43,313 bases of DNA from CAZTZL01 sp964537715 (GTDB lineage Bacteria; Zhuqueibacterota; QNDG01; DSAB01): assembly GCA_964537715.1 (NCBI GenBank), contig CAZIAH010000022.1:1-43313 (forward strand), written 5' to 3'. Position numbers and translations under genes: made by a program. Within the stretch, counting starts at the first letter, position 1. Every line of letters begins with the position of its first letter. Below are positions 15,742 to 24,689 of this stretch, one piece after another. The notes below the pieces were generated by a model. The model was not told where the DNA came from. It saw nothing but the letters and a program-made list of their open reading frames with translations, and did no database searches.

Positions 15742-18700
15742 ATGAACCATCGTATACGACATATTTTAATGATGCTGATCTGGATGATCGCAGGAATACT
15801 TCCCCTGCACGCCCAGATTGTCATTCTTTCCCCCAAGGAAAGCGATGTCAATGAACTGCATCATATCGCCGTAACGGTGGTCGGAAAACCGGGCGCCAAA
15901 GCCTGGCTGTTTATCAACGACCAGCCTGCCGACTCCGGTGAAATTCGTATCGATGGCAGATATGACTTCCTGAACGTCGAGGCCCCGGCCGGTCCCGTGG
16001 AAATTCGTACGGAAGCACTGGGTGCCAAAAACCGTATTTACAAAGCGGTTCGAAACATCCATATTTTGGGTCCGCCGGAAAAATTGATCGCAAACAGGGA
16101 ACAAATCATACTTCCGGCAGACAGCCAATCCGTCCAAACGATGAAAATCGAAATTCAGGATGGTTGGGGATATCCTATCCCCAAACTAAAACTTGCCACG
16201 GTGAGGATCGAAAAAGGCACACTCATCGACACCGATTTGGATACCACCACATCAGGATGGCAGCTGCCAATCAAGGACAGCCAGCTCAGCTTCACTGTCC
16301 GTGCGGCCAATACTGTCGGAACAGAACAGATCGCTATCGAGATAAACGGCCTCAGAGCAAGGATACCTGTCCAATATACCACACCGCCTTTCCCTTTCAT
16401 GCTGGTCGGTTCCATGGAAGGCAAAGTTTCTGCGCTTCAAATCGATCCGGACGATATGGATGAGCCCAAATTTACTCTATCGGATGTGACCTATATCGAA
16501 TCCGAAATCAAGGAAGTTCCGGTCAGCGGACACATTGCACTATACGGCAAAGGAAGCGTGCTGAAGAATAAATACCTCGCCACGGCTTCTTATGACAGCC
16601 GCCGTTCGCGCGACAATCAGCTGTTCCGGGATCTGGATCCGAACCTGCAGTATGCACTTTACGGAGACGCGAGCTCACTGACATACGATGCCCAAACCCA
16701 ATCCAAGTTTTACGGGAAAATCGAACGGAACGAATCTTTCATTCAGATCGGTGATTTCAATACAGAGCTGCGAGCGAGTGAATTTACTGCGTATGACCGC
16801 TCATTCAACGGATTGCTGGGACAGTTCCATCTCCGTAATCACACAGTAACCGGTTTTGCCACACTGAACGACCGGAAAATGAAACTGGATGAAATTCGCG
16901 GTGAAGGAATCTCCGGATACTATTTCCTGACTGGAAATCAGATTACGATCAACTCGGACAAGATCCGGATCGAAACCCGGGATAAATATCACCCCGAGCA
17001 GGTCTTGGAAATCGAAGAAAAAATCCGTTTCCAGGATTACGATATCAATTTTGTAGACGGTACATTGATGTTCAAACAACCGATTCCGAGCGTGGACAGC
17101 AACGGCAATCCGGTTTACATCGTGGCCATCTACGAATATCAAGACAACGCGGATAAGTCCGTCATTGGCGGAATACGGTACGACGGCAGGTTTACCAAGA
17201 AATTCAAATTCGGATCGACACTCATCATCGAAGAAAAAGAACCCTCGAATTTTATGCTCTACGGCGTGGATGCGGCATTGCCTCTATTCTCCTGGCTGCA
17301 GTTGAATGGCGAACTGGCACAAAGTCACTCTTCCGAGCTCTCGCAGGAAGAACAGATTGGGAGAGCCTGCAAGACCCGGATCAAACTGAGCCCGCTTAAG
17401 ACAGTGCAACTGGAAGGATACTACCGCAAGGTGGACAGCGATTTTTCGAATCCTTCCCAGACCGGCAGTCAGTTTGTAATGGGTTCGGAGAAATACGGTG
17501 CTTCCGGTAAAGTGAACCTGGGCCCGGCCGGAAGAGTCAAATCCGAATATTACAAACAGCACAACAATATGGATACGGTCAATGAAAATGACGTCCGTGT
17601 GATGAACGCTTTTTACGAATATCCGATCAACAAAAAAGCCGCCGTGCGCATGGGATATGAAGACGCTTCAAGGGAACAGTTGGATAACGATTCCACCGAA
17701 GTCGACAAATATCAATCCAAAATGCTGAAGAGTCAGGTCAACTACAACTGGAACAGCCGGTTGAGTTCATTGGTCGAACACGATCAAAATCTGACAAGCG
17801 GACAAAACACAATCCCCACAAGCACCTCCGTGGGTCTGTCGTACAGCATTTCGGAAAAGGTCAAACTGTTCCTCAAACAACGGCTCATCTATACCGGAAC
17901 CAAACGCTCACAAACGATTTTCGGTGTGGACTCGCGGGTCAACAAAAATACCCAGGTCTCCGGAAAATATGAGATTGGCGGTGCGGCCGGCGAGAAACTG
18001 AACCGTATGACCATCGGATTGAAAAACAAGTGGCAGATCCTTAAAGACGTATCATTGAATCTTGCTTTCGAAAGCACCGCGACCATGGATTCACTTGAAG
18101 TTCCCACTCCGGATCACAATGCCGTTTCTATGGCTGTGGAGTATCTCCCGGATAAGCCCTGGAAATCCTCCCTCAAATATGAACTGGCCCAGGACAAAAC
18201 GGTTCGGAAACAGGTCATCGCTTTGGCAGCCGAATGCAAGGTCTTCAATGGCCTGAGCGCCATCACAAAGATCGAACATTCCGGTGCCAAATATCTCAAT
18301 ACACAAAATGAAGTGTGGAACCGCGGCAACTATCAGCTGGGAATTGCCTATCGGCCTGAATTGAACGATCGATTCAATAGTGTGGCCAAAGTTCAGCTCC
18401 TGACCGATAAAAACACACACGTCATCCCCAAAGAGCGTCTGGATCGTCTGATCGGATCGTTCCACGGCTACTGGCAAATCACGGCGCGTCTCGGATTGGC
18501 TGGACGCTTTGCCATACGAAAATTATTGGATGAAGAAATCGATTATTACAGTACCAGCACACTCACCACGCTCTATGCTCTGAGAACCGAATACGAATTC
18601 CTCCCCCGCTGGTCTACCAACATCGATCTGCGGCTTCTCAGTATGAATCCGGTGGACCAGAGCAAAACCGGCATGGCAGCCGATATCAATTATCATTTGA

Positions 18701-18840
18701 TCAAAAACATGCAGGTTGGAATCGGGTATATCTTCAAGCAGTTAAATGATCCTGATTTCTCATATTCCGAATACAGCTTCTCTAACTTCTATCTTCTCCT
18801 TCGCCTGAAATTCAGCGAAGACCTCTTTAACTGGCGGTAG
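15742..18840 (+). CDS. Outer-membrane beta-barrel protein with N-terminal Ig-like domains
   Basis: 1032 residues from ATG 15742 (GGATGAG upstream); ATG 15727, overlapping the preceding stop, is also possible. The signal peptide is about 1-25 (ending LHAQ). Ig-like domains span about 26-230. The conserved lead-in to the barrel is DSRRSRDNQLFRDLDP then YGDASSLTYDAQ at about 290-320, a pattern I know from large DUF11-linked outer-membrane proteins. Alternating amphipathic strands with aromatic girdles then run to the C-terminus (FYLLLRLKFSEDLFNW). Barrel size (~700 residues) is usher- or TonB-receptor-like, but no TonB box or plug is obvious. I infer an export pore or anchor for the operon's secreted DUF11 proteins. 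No terminator is visible after the gene. Confidence 0.78.
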   Translation: MNHRIRHILMMLIWMIAGILPLHAQIVILSPKESDVNELHHIAVTVVGKPGAKAWLFINDQPADSGEIRIDGRYDFLNVEAPAGPVEIRTEALGAKNRIYKAVRNIHILGPPEKLIANREQIILPADSQSVQTMKIEIQDGWGYPIPKLKLATVRIEKGTLIDTDLDTTTSGWQLPIKDSQLSFTVRAANTVGTEQIAIEINGLRARIPVQYTTPPFPFMLVGSMEGKVSALQIDPDDMDEPKFTLSDVTYIESEIKEVPVSGHIALYGKGSVLKNKYLATASYDSRRSRDNQLFRDLDPNLQYALYGDASSLTYDAQTQSKFYGKIERNESFIQIGDFNTELRASEFTAYDRSFNGLLGQFHLRNHTVTGFATLNDRKMKLDEIRGEGISGYYFLTGNQITINSDKIRIETRDKYHPEQVLEIEEKIRFQDYDINFVDGTLMFKQPIPSVDSNGNPVYIVAIYEYQDNADKSVIGGIRYDGRFTKKFKFGSTLIIEEKEPSNFMLYGVDAALPLFSWLQLNGELAQSHSSELSQEEQIGRACKTRIKLSPLKTVQLEGYYRKVDSDFSNPSQTGSQFVMGSEKYGASGKVNLGPAGRVKSEYYKQHNNMDTVNENDVRVMNAFYEYPINKKAAVRMGYEDASREQLDNDSTEVDKYQSKMLKSQVNYNWNSRLSSLVEHDQNLTSGQNTIPTSTSVGLSYSISEKVKLFLKQRLIYTGTKRSQTIFGVDSRVNKNTQVSGKYEIGGAAGEKLNRMTIGLKNKWQILKDVSLNLAFESTATMDSLEVPTPDHNAVSMAVEYLPDKPWKSSLKYELAQDKTVRKQVIALAAECKVFNGLSAITKIEHSGAKYLNTQNEVWNRGNYQLGIAYRPELNDRFNSVAKVQLLTDKNTHVIPKERLDRLIGSFHGYWQITARLGLAGRFAIRKLLDEEIDYYSTSTLTTLYALRTEYEFLPRWSTNIDLRLLSMNPVDQSKTGMAADINYHLIKNMQVGIGYIFKQLNDPDFSYSEYSFSNFYLLLRLKFSEDLFNWR

Positions 18841-18917
18841 GAAAGATTGATAGAAAAAATATAAAAGTCAAATCAAAAATGGGAGAGAATAGTAATTTTA
18901 TTATCAAAGATATAGTA

Positions 18918-19592
18918 TTATACTCGATTACCTAAGTTTTTGCTATATGTTTTTATAGGGGTAAGCAATTTCGGAATCTTTAAATTAATATGAGTTAATA
19001 ATTCTTTTAATTCATTGAACTTTTTGTCGCTCTTTTCCTTACCTGCGCCGCTATATCCGTAATAGAAATTATGAGCTGCTGAAGCTTGTTTCACTTGATA
19101 ATAAATTCCTCTCATCTCCATATACATTTCAAACACCGAATTCTGAACACCTTCTGGTATATAATTTTGCAATTCCTATTTTTGATAATCATTATAAGCA
19201 AAAAAACTGAATGTATCAACCACAGTATTGGCCCAACGCCAAATATCCATTCTTGACGACTTTGATTCATTCATAACATTTCTTAATTCTTTAAATTGAT
19301 CTATATTATCTAATATTTCATTATAGATTCTATTTAAATAAACTTTGATTTTTTTCTTTTCTTCTTGTAGTTTATTTTCTTTTTCTATTTTTAGTTGTTT
19401 TTGCTGTTGAATTCTATGTATTTGCAATGCAATTGGAATACCTATTATAACTCCTATTAAAGTTGCAAGCCAATTACCCATTAAATTACTTATATAATTA
19501 TCTTCACATATATTTTGAAAGAAATATAATAATGGTATCAAAATAATAAATACTATAATAAAAATTAATAAAACATATGTAATTTTACGCAT
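18918..19592 (-). pseudogene. Membrane protein gene interrupted by an in-frame amber codon
   Basis: One reading frame of about 225 codons runs from ATG 19592 to TAA at 18918, broken only by TAG at 19178-19176. The first part has two N-terminal membrane helices (about 5-22 and 35-55), then a basic coiled-coil-like stretch (QQQKQLKIEKENKLQ) and ends NDYQK. The second part begins in the same frame 2 codons later (TTG then QNYIPEG) and has no start with a ribosome site. Both halves are lysine-rich and AT-rich alike, so this looks like one gene with a single nonsense change, or a rare recoded stop. I recognise no family. It lies alone, tail to tail with the barrel gene. Confidence 0.65.
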
Positions 19593-19700
19593 ATAGAAAC
19601 TCAAGTTATTTAGATTGAGTCAAACAAGATATTACACAACAAATATACCAGAATAAAAGTTGGGTTAGTTATGTATTTCAACTTTCTTTCTAAAAAACTC

Positions 19701-20735
19701 TTAAGGTTTTTTTGTCGTGTATCCTATCCTTTTTATTTCCTCTTCAGATAATGAAGGATAAAGATCGTCTTCAGTAAAAGGCATACCGTCTAAACCAGAT
19801 GATAAAAGATAATAATGTCTTCCGTTATCAATCAATTCATAATAAAAAGTTTTAGGCTTTTTACCCCCAAAATCAGAGCTTATTGGATCATAAAAATATA
19901 GAATTTTCCTCTCTTCTTTTCCTTCAGTTAAATTCTCTAATTTTTCAGGATATTTACCATTCTGAATTTTGTAATATTCTATATTTTTTACTAACTCATT
20001 TAACATCATTTGGGATGCTTGTATCTTTGCATTGTTGAAAAACCCACCTTTTTGAACAAATCCAATATAAAACATAGTACTAAAAACAATTATAGTGAAA
20101 ACAATGCCACATATTCCTAAAATAACAATTCTATTACCACCTTGTTTTTTCTTTGATATACCCCAAACAATAGCAATAATGCCAAGTGGAACACCATATC
20201 CAGGAATGAACGAGGAAAAACCCAATACATAAGGTAAAAGACCAAGTTTTTTTTCATCTTTGCTTTTCGGTGAAGGTTGTTCATCAGTTTCTATATCAGA
20301 TTCCTTTTTTTTGCCCAAATAAATACCTAAATAACACAATCCTACTGTAAGTACAAAAGATATAAGTAAATATAATCTTCTGAAAATATCCATTAAAACA
20401 ACATTTGTAAGAGCAATATGAAATACTGATTTTATTATCAAGCTAAATCCACCAACAATAAATGCAAATGCGAAATAATTAGATTTCACTTGACGAGCAA
20501 TTGCATAACCTCCAAGTAATGCAAATACATATTCGGCTATAAATCTTATACAAGTGTCTAGTGAACTCGCTTTAGCGGTACTATTTATCGTATCAGTTGA
20601 TTTCATCAAAAGTAAATCCAATGGACCTGCTAGTAATGTTAATATAGAATAAGCTATTAAAGGACCAAATGTAATTATAGCCCAACTTAAAGCGTAGGCT
20701 TTAAATCGAGGTTCAAATTTTGCCTTATCATTCAT
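19701..20735 (-). CDS. Multi-helix membrane protein with C-terminal pseudopilin (GspG-like) domain
   Basis: 344 residues from ATG 20735, chosen because TTGGAG (20747-20742) is its ribosome site rather than an upstream TTG start. Four to five membrane helices occupy about 15-140. A charged linker (about 150-165) is followed by a DUF4190-like helix pair (about 168-225). The C-terminal domain (about 238-344) resembles the type II secretion major pseudopilin GspG: MMLNELVKNIEYYKIQNGKYP, then a YDP strand, then SSGLDGMPFTEDD with the Ca-binding Asp pattern. The prepilin cleavage site and N-terminal pilin helix are absent, so this is a domain reuse, not a pilin. It is AT-rich with no operon partner, and may have been acquired laterally. 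Confidence 0.65.
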   Translation of the reverse strand: MNDKAKFEPRFKAYALSWAIITFGPLIAYSILTLLAGPLDLLLMKSTDTINSTAKASSLDTCIRFIAEYVFALLGGYAIARQVKSNYFAFAFIVGGFSLIIKSVFHIALTNVVLMDIFRRLYLLISFVLTVGLCYLGIYLGKKKESDIETDEQPSPKSKDEKKLGLLPYVLGFSSFIPGYGVPLGIIAIVWGISKKKQGGNRIVILGICGIVFTIIVFSTMFYIGFVQKGGFFNNAKIQASQMMLNELVKNIEYYKIQNGKYPEKLENLTEGKEERKILYFYDPISSDFGGKKPKTFYYELIDNGRHYYLLSSGLDGMPFTEDDLYPSLSEEEIKRIGYTTKKP

Positions 20736-20835
20736 TGGATACTCCAAATGTTATTAAATAGGCAAAATACCACAGATTTCCCCCACTAAAAACAATTACT
20801 ATATTGTATGCAGTAATAAAATGAAGCAAATCAAA

Positions 20836-20893
20836 GATGCAGTAGCACTTGTTGAAATAATGTATAAAAAACCAGAACGAAATTCAATATGAA
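20836..20893 (+). repeat. 58-bp direct repeat, copy 1
   Basis: Bases 20836-20893 match 23646-23702 with about eight differences and one gap. The last 20 bases or so (AACGAAATTCAATATGAA region) are identical. The two copies flank the 824-residue protein gene in the same orientation, so they may bound a mobilised or duplicated segment. Confidence 0.6.
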
Positions 20894-20901
20894 ATTGAAA
20901 T

Positions 20902-20934
20902 AAAAAAGGACCTGAAGAATGGCGTTTCAGGTCC
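20902..20934 (-). terminator. Rho-independent terminator
   Basis: On the minus strand, GGACCTGAA and TTCAGGTCC (20934-20926 and 20916-20908) form a perfect 9-bp stem with a 9-base loop, followed by six T. It lies about 125 bp beyond the stop of the 21059-23533 gene. Confidence 0.85.
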
Positions 20935-21058
20935 AAATTTTCATGTCAAAACAGAAAGATTTTCAATCAAGGTTACAGTATGATTTCTCACACTTACAGA
21001 ATAATTTACATCACTCTTTCGCTTCCAGATTTCAAATGAGTTTATTGAAATATACTTT

Positions 21059-23533
21059 TTACTTTTTTCCTCTGGTTTTTGTCTTTACCTTTTTCTTCTC
21101 CCTGAAATGACAAACAATTTGATAAATCAGAACCAACCACAACAGCAAAAACACAATCACGGACAGCCACTTCGAAATAAACCAAAATAAGATCGTCAGG
21201 ATGATCAGAATATAAATCGCACCTCTCGATTGAGATGTTTCCGAGATAAATCGGTCAAACTTCTTATAAGAGGATTGAATCTTGTACCAATTTTCAGACA
21301 ACCGATTCAAACCCTTGTGCAGTACCTTGCGAAACAGATAGATGATCCAAAGAATCAGGATAAAAACAATCCAGCGTACCAATGTGATCAATACCTGCCT
21401 GGCGTACAGTGTCTCGATCCAAAGCTCGTCTTCCGGCTTGACAATCGTACGCGCAAATCGGTATACCTGTCCAGTAGTAGGAATCGCAATCTGAATCGGG
21501 AGCACGCCGGCACCTCCACTTCGAATCACACTCTGAGTCGGAGCTTGCGCAAGTTCTTCCAACCTTCCTCCAAAATTCATCTCCGCATCCAACTGCTGAG
21601 CTTCCTGCAGTTCGTCCATGGGTACGTTTCGAAACTGGCTCTTGTAATCCTTGCCCTTATACAACTCTTTGGCGGTCATTTCTCTCTTCTCCGGTTCTAA
21701 ACTCCCAGGAGCAGGTGCTGATTTATCGTAACTCAGAAATCGTTGCCTCTTACCCAGAAGATTAATTCCACGAATGATCTCCTCTTTCTCGAGCGAACTT
21801 TTAAAATACAAATAGGCATAGTCATTGGGCACGTACACGGACCAAACAATCTGGCTCGTCATCACGTCCACTGAAGGCAGACTCACACTGCGCCAGCCAA
21901 ACAGTTGGAAGGACTTCTCTGACAGACAGTAAATGACTTCAACAGGAAACGTCTCGAGCTTATTGCCCGAATATCGGGACCGGATAAGTGGTACAAGCAG
22001 TTTGCCGTTCGAACTGAGCGACGATTCGACCGGTTCATTACCCACAAACACATTCCATACATCCGCCTCCTCTGGAATTTGAATTTCAAGAAACTGTTTT
22101 TCACTGTTGCGTATTTGATAGATTAACCGTTGTACGACTTTACCATCCTCGGTAAAGAGCGTTACCGCATTCGCTGAAACCGCCGAGGCCATGGGTACGA
22201 TGATCTTCTCATGCTTTTCAATATCAAGGACAAGACTGAAGGGATGCTTGATATATTTATAGGCAAAAATGAGTGGCTTGGCGGATTTGTTGTACAATAT
22301 GGAAGGTAGTTTCGATACTGCGACCCTCTCCAACCCATTGGCCTCTGCAGCCTTTACTTCCGCAGTGGTGTTGAGTTCCACACCGACGTATCCTGTCTCG
22401 CGTACCACGTTTGGCACACTGAATCCTGTAAATATGTTAGCTATCTTGTTATCCGAAATCGGTTTTTCTGCTGTGATATTAACGACTGCAGTACCCTTTC
22501 TTCCGTACGTGAAAGGAACGAGAATCACGTGTTGGTTGCCCTGCATCTTTTCTTGCCATGCACCAACACCATCACCCGACACACCAAGAATATTCCAATC
22601 ATTGGGAACGATTAGGGAAATTTCGTCAATCTCGCTATGTAGGATGCTGTAAACAATATCAGAATTGAGTCGAAGCGCATCTTCTTCAATGGACAGAAGA
22701 TGGTTAACTTCGGCGTATAGTTTGGAAGGAAGCTTTTTCTGTATAGGAGCCTTCTTGCGCCATGCAACGCTGATGGCGGAACCAGAACTGATCACTGCGG
22801 ACACCATCGTGCCTTTAGCACGGGGGTCTACAGAAACGGCCTGGGCCTGGGGTATGTTTACATCAATATCCGGGAGTGGTAGCTCCAGGTATAGCAGTGT
22901 GATCGGCGTCTTTAAAATAGATAGATCAAGACGGTAAGGCCCTTGGTCGAGATTGGACTTGACCGAGAAAACCGCTTCTGCAAAGTGTTCGCCTGGTTTA
23001 TCAATCACAGTTTGGTAGTATCCATTTTCACTGATCACGAGCGCAGGTTTATTATCCACTTTGATGTCTTCCAATGCTACACTTTGGTAGAGCAGGGGAA
23101 TTTTTATGTAGGCATTCTTTTTTAGTACATGGATCTGAAATCGTACCGTGAATGTGGTGCTGGTTTTACCCATCTTTCCGGAATAGATGGCCTTGGTGAT
23201 GAGAAAATCAAATGGCGGAATAGCAGCCGAATCCGGTGGTTCAATCATTTTATCCACGAAAAGTTTAAACTCTTCACGAGTCATGACCACGAGTCCTTTA
23301 CGGATCACATGCGAAGGGGGTACTTTTGTACCTGTCTGTGCCACGAGCTTGTTAAACGTTTCGATCGGAAGCACGATTTCGTTCTCGTCAATACGGAGAA
23401 TTTTCTTGAATTCCTCCCATGGAACAGTGAGCTGGCTCTTTGATGCATTGTTTTCGTCTGCATAGACAGAAATGGAAAAAACAATCCATAGAGCGATAAG
23501 CACCGATAAACAGTTAATAAATGTCTTTTTCAT
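21059..23533 (-). CDS. Large periplasmic beta-rich protein with C-terminal membrane anchor, unknown function
   Basis: 824 residues from ATG 23533, fixed by a perfect AGGAGGT 7 bp upstream (an ATG 36 bp earlier lacks a site). The signal peptide spans about 1-25 (ending SVYA). Two short similar motifs, VPWEEFKKIL (about 36) and MTREEFKLFV (about 84), precede a long series of beta-strand segments. Around residue 640 there is a charged helix (ELYKGKDYKSQFRNV). Two or three membrane helices (about 718-740, 770-800) and a Lys-rich tail (REKKKVKTK) end the protein. It should sit in the periplasm, anchored at the inner membrane. I do not recognise a characterised family. It has its own promoter and terminator, so it is a single-gene unit. 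Confidence 0.75.
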   Translation of the reverse strand: MKKTFINCLSVLIALWIVFSISVYADENNASKSQLTVPWEEFKKILRIDENEIVLPIETFNKLVAQTGTKVPPSHVIRKGLVVMTREEFKLFVDKMIEPPDSAAIPPFDFLITKAIYSGKMGKTSTTFTVRFQIHVLKKNAYIKIPLLYQSVALEDIKVDNKPALVISENGYYQTVIDKPGEHFAEAVFSVKSNLDQGPYRLDLSILKTPITLLYLELPLPDIDVNIPQAQAVSVDPRAKGTMVSAVISSGSAISVAWRKKAPIQKKLPSKLYAEVNHLLSIEEDALRLNSDIVYSILHSEIDEISLIVPNDWNILGVSGDGVGAWQEKMQGNQHVILVPFTYGRKGTAVVNITAEKPISDNKIANIFTGFSVPNVVRETGYVGVELNTTAEVKAAEANGLERVAVSKLPSILYNKSAKPLIFAYKYIKHPFSLVLDIEKHEKIIVPMASAVSANAVTLFTEDGKVVQRLIYQIRNSEKQFLEIQIPEEADVWNVFVGNEPVESSLSSNGKLLVPLIRSRYSGNKLETFPVEVIYCLSEKSFQLFGWRSVSLPSVDVMTSQIVWSVYVPNDYAYLYFKSSLEKEEIIRGINLLGKRQRFLSYDKSAPAPGSLEPEKREMTAKELYKGKDYKSQFRNVPMDELQEAQQLDAEMNFGGRLEELAQAPTQSVIRSGGAGVLPIQIAIPTTGQVYRFARTIVKPEDELWIETLYARQVLITLVRWIVFILILWIIYLFRKVLHKGLNRLSENWYKIQSSYKKFDRFISETSQSRGAIYILIILTILFWFISKWLSVIVFLLLWLVLIYQIVCHFREKKKVKTKTRGKK

Positions 23534-23601
23534 AATCAATACCTCCTGCGTCTGTAGAATAAAAATCAACGGTAAAAATGAGACTGTGGCGCATAAAGAG
23601 A

Positions 23602-23630
23602 ATTTTACTAAATCAGCGATAAATATTCAA
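23602..23630 (-). promoter_or_regulatory. Sigma-70-type promoter for the 824-residue protein gene
   Basis: On the minus strand TTGAAT (23630-23625) and TAAAAT (23607-23602) are separated by exactly 17 bp. Predicted transcription start is near 23595, about 60 bp before the ATG at 23533. Confidence 0.55.
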
Positions 23631-23645
23631 GAAAAAAAGATCAGA

Positions 23646-23702
23646 GATGTAGTAACAACGTTGAAGTAATGTATCAAAAATCAGAACGAAATTCAATATG
23701 AA
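23646..23702 (+). repeat. 58-bp direct repeat, copy 2
   Basis: This is the second copy of the sequence at 20836-20893, same orientation and one base shorter. It lies just upstream of the 824-residue protein gene's promoter. Confidence 0.6.
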
Positions 23703-23862
23703 TCTAAAAGAGAACAAAGAACAGAGATTTACATTTCCAAGACCAATTAACGAATACATTTTCTGTCTGAATCAGCACAAGTATCTGGCTTTCTTTTACT
23801 TTAATCCTCTGTGATTACCTGTCTCTTTTTAAATACATTTCGCCTCAATTTGTGCTATAAAG

Positions 23863-23892
23863 TTGACATTTTCGGTTAAATATAACTATATG
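23863..23892 (+). promoter_or_regulatory. Sigma-70-type promoter for the 220-residue protein
   Basis: TTGACA at 23863-23868 is followed after 18 bp by TATATG at 23887-23892. This would give a leader of about 100 bases before the ATG at 24001. Confidence 0.45.
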
Positions 23893-24000
23893 ATAAAATA
23901 TATAAGTATTTGTTATTATATAACTAAACTCACTATTAAAAACGATTGGCATGGAGATTGTAAGTAAATCGTTCGAAGGATAAAAAGAAGGAAAACGAAA

Positions 24001-24663
24001 ATGAAACGTCTAATCCAAATCATCAGCCTCCTGTTCATCATTTGCGTGATTGTTTTCATGTGGATGAGCTCCGGTAAACAGACTCCGGAAATGCAGGACG
24101 GATCACAATATTCAAGTATCAGCAAAGAACAAATTGAACCTGTAAATAATGAAGTACAGGCAGAAGAAACAATCAAAGAATCATCCCAGTCGGTTGAAAA
24201 AACAATGGCAATGGATGTGAAAGCAGCTCCCGAACCACCCACTCCCTCTCAAACCGAAACCAAGACCGAAGTAGAAACTGAAGAAGATGAGGGCATTAAA
24301 ATTGTGATGATTTCTGTCTATGAACCGGAAACAGATGTGATTCCTCTTCCGCCAAGCCCATCATACGATTTATCCGAAGTCAAAGGATTCCACCTCCTGG
24401 GTAATTGGAATGAAACACCTTTGAATCTGGTTGTAAGCAGCAACTATGCAGGTGGATATAAGAAAATCCATTATCTCGACTGGGATGGCAAAAATCCCAA
24501 CGAATTCAAGCTGTATGAATCTCTCGGTAAGGAAGCAGTAGTTAGAGTGTATCAGAACAATGTTCAGGTAGGGCAATTTGCGCTTGCTTCATCTTCAGAT
24601 GAGGAATTTATTACGCTCGACCTGGATTTGGACAACAACACAGGATTTGCATACACGCAATAA
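24001..24663 (+). CDS. Membrane-anchored protein with acidic linker and C-terminal beta domain, unknown
   Basis: 220 residues. A single N-terminal membrane helix (about 5-23) with no cleavage site anchors the protein. Residues 24-115 are a low-complexity linker rich in Glu, Gln, Pro, Ser and Thr (for example PEPPTPSQTETKTEVE) that would span periplasm or peptidoglycan. The last 95 residues form a compact beta-type domain (GFHLLGNWNETPLNLV, then YLDWDGKNPNEF). AAGGAA upstream fits the ATG chosen. It is divergent from the 824-residue protein and ended by its own terminator. The architecture is TonB-like (anchor plus extended linker plus small domain), but the C-terminal sequence is not recognisably TonB. 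Confidence 0.7.
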   Translation: MKRLIQIISLLFIICVIVFMWMSSGKQTPEMQDGSQYSSISKEQIEPVNNEVQAEETIKESSQSVEKTMAMDVKAAPEPPTPSQTETKTEVETEEDEGIKIVMISVYEPETDVIPLPPSPSYDLSEVKGFHLLGNWNETPLNLVVSSNYAGGYKKIHYLDWDGKNPNEFKLYESLGKEAVVRVYQNNVQVGQFALASSSDEEFITLDLDLDNNTGFAYTQ

Positions 24664-24689
24664 TGCGTACCAGCAGTTGAGCAAAAAAA

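Larger units (their letters stand above)
20736..21058. other. Gene-free AT-rich stretch with repeat and terminator
   Basis: No credible gene is present. It holds one copy of a 58-bp direct repeat (20836-20893) and a minus-strand terminator (20902-20934) that serves the large gene ending at 21059. Confidence 0.6.
23534..24000. other. Divergent intergenic region with two promoters and a repeat
   Basis: These 467 bp separate divergent genes. They contain a minus-strand promoter (23602-23630), copy 2 of the 58-bp repeat (23646-23702), and a plus-strand promoter candidate (23863-23892). No coding region is supported. Confidence 0.6.

Noticed and set aside
23947..23962. Second sigma-54 promoter (TGGCATGGAGATTGTA) before the 220-residue protein
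   Set aside because: The -24 half is good but the -12 element is GT instead of the required GC, and a sigma-70-type promoter lies 80 bp upstream.
24001..24663. TonB protein
   Set aside because: Anchor and Pro/Glu linker look alike, but the C-terminal domain lacks the TonB YP motif pattern and no ExbB/ExbD genes are present.
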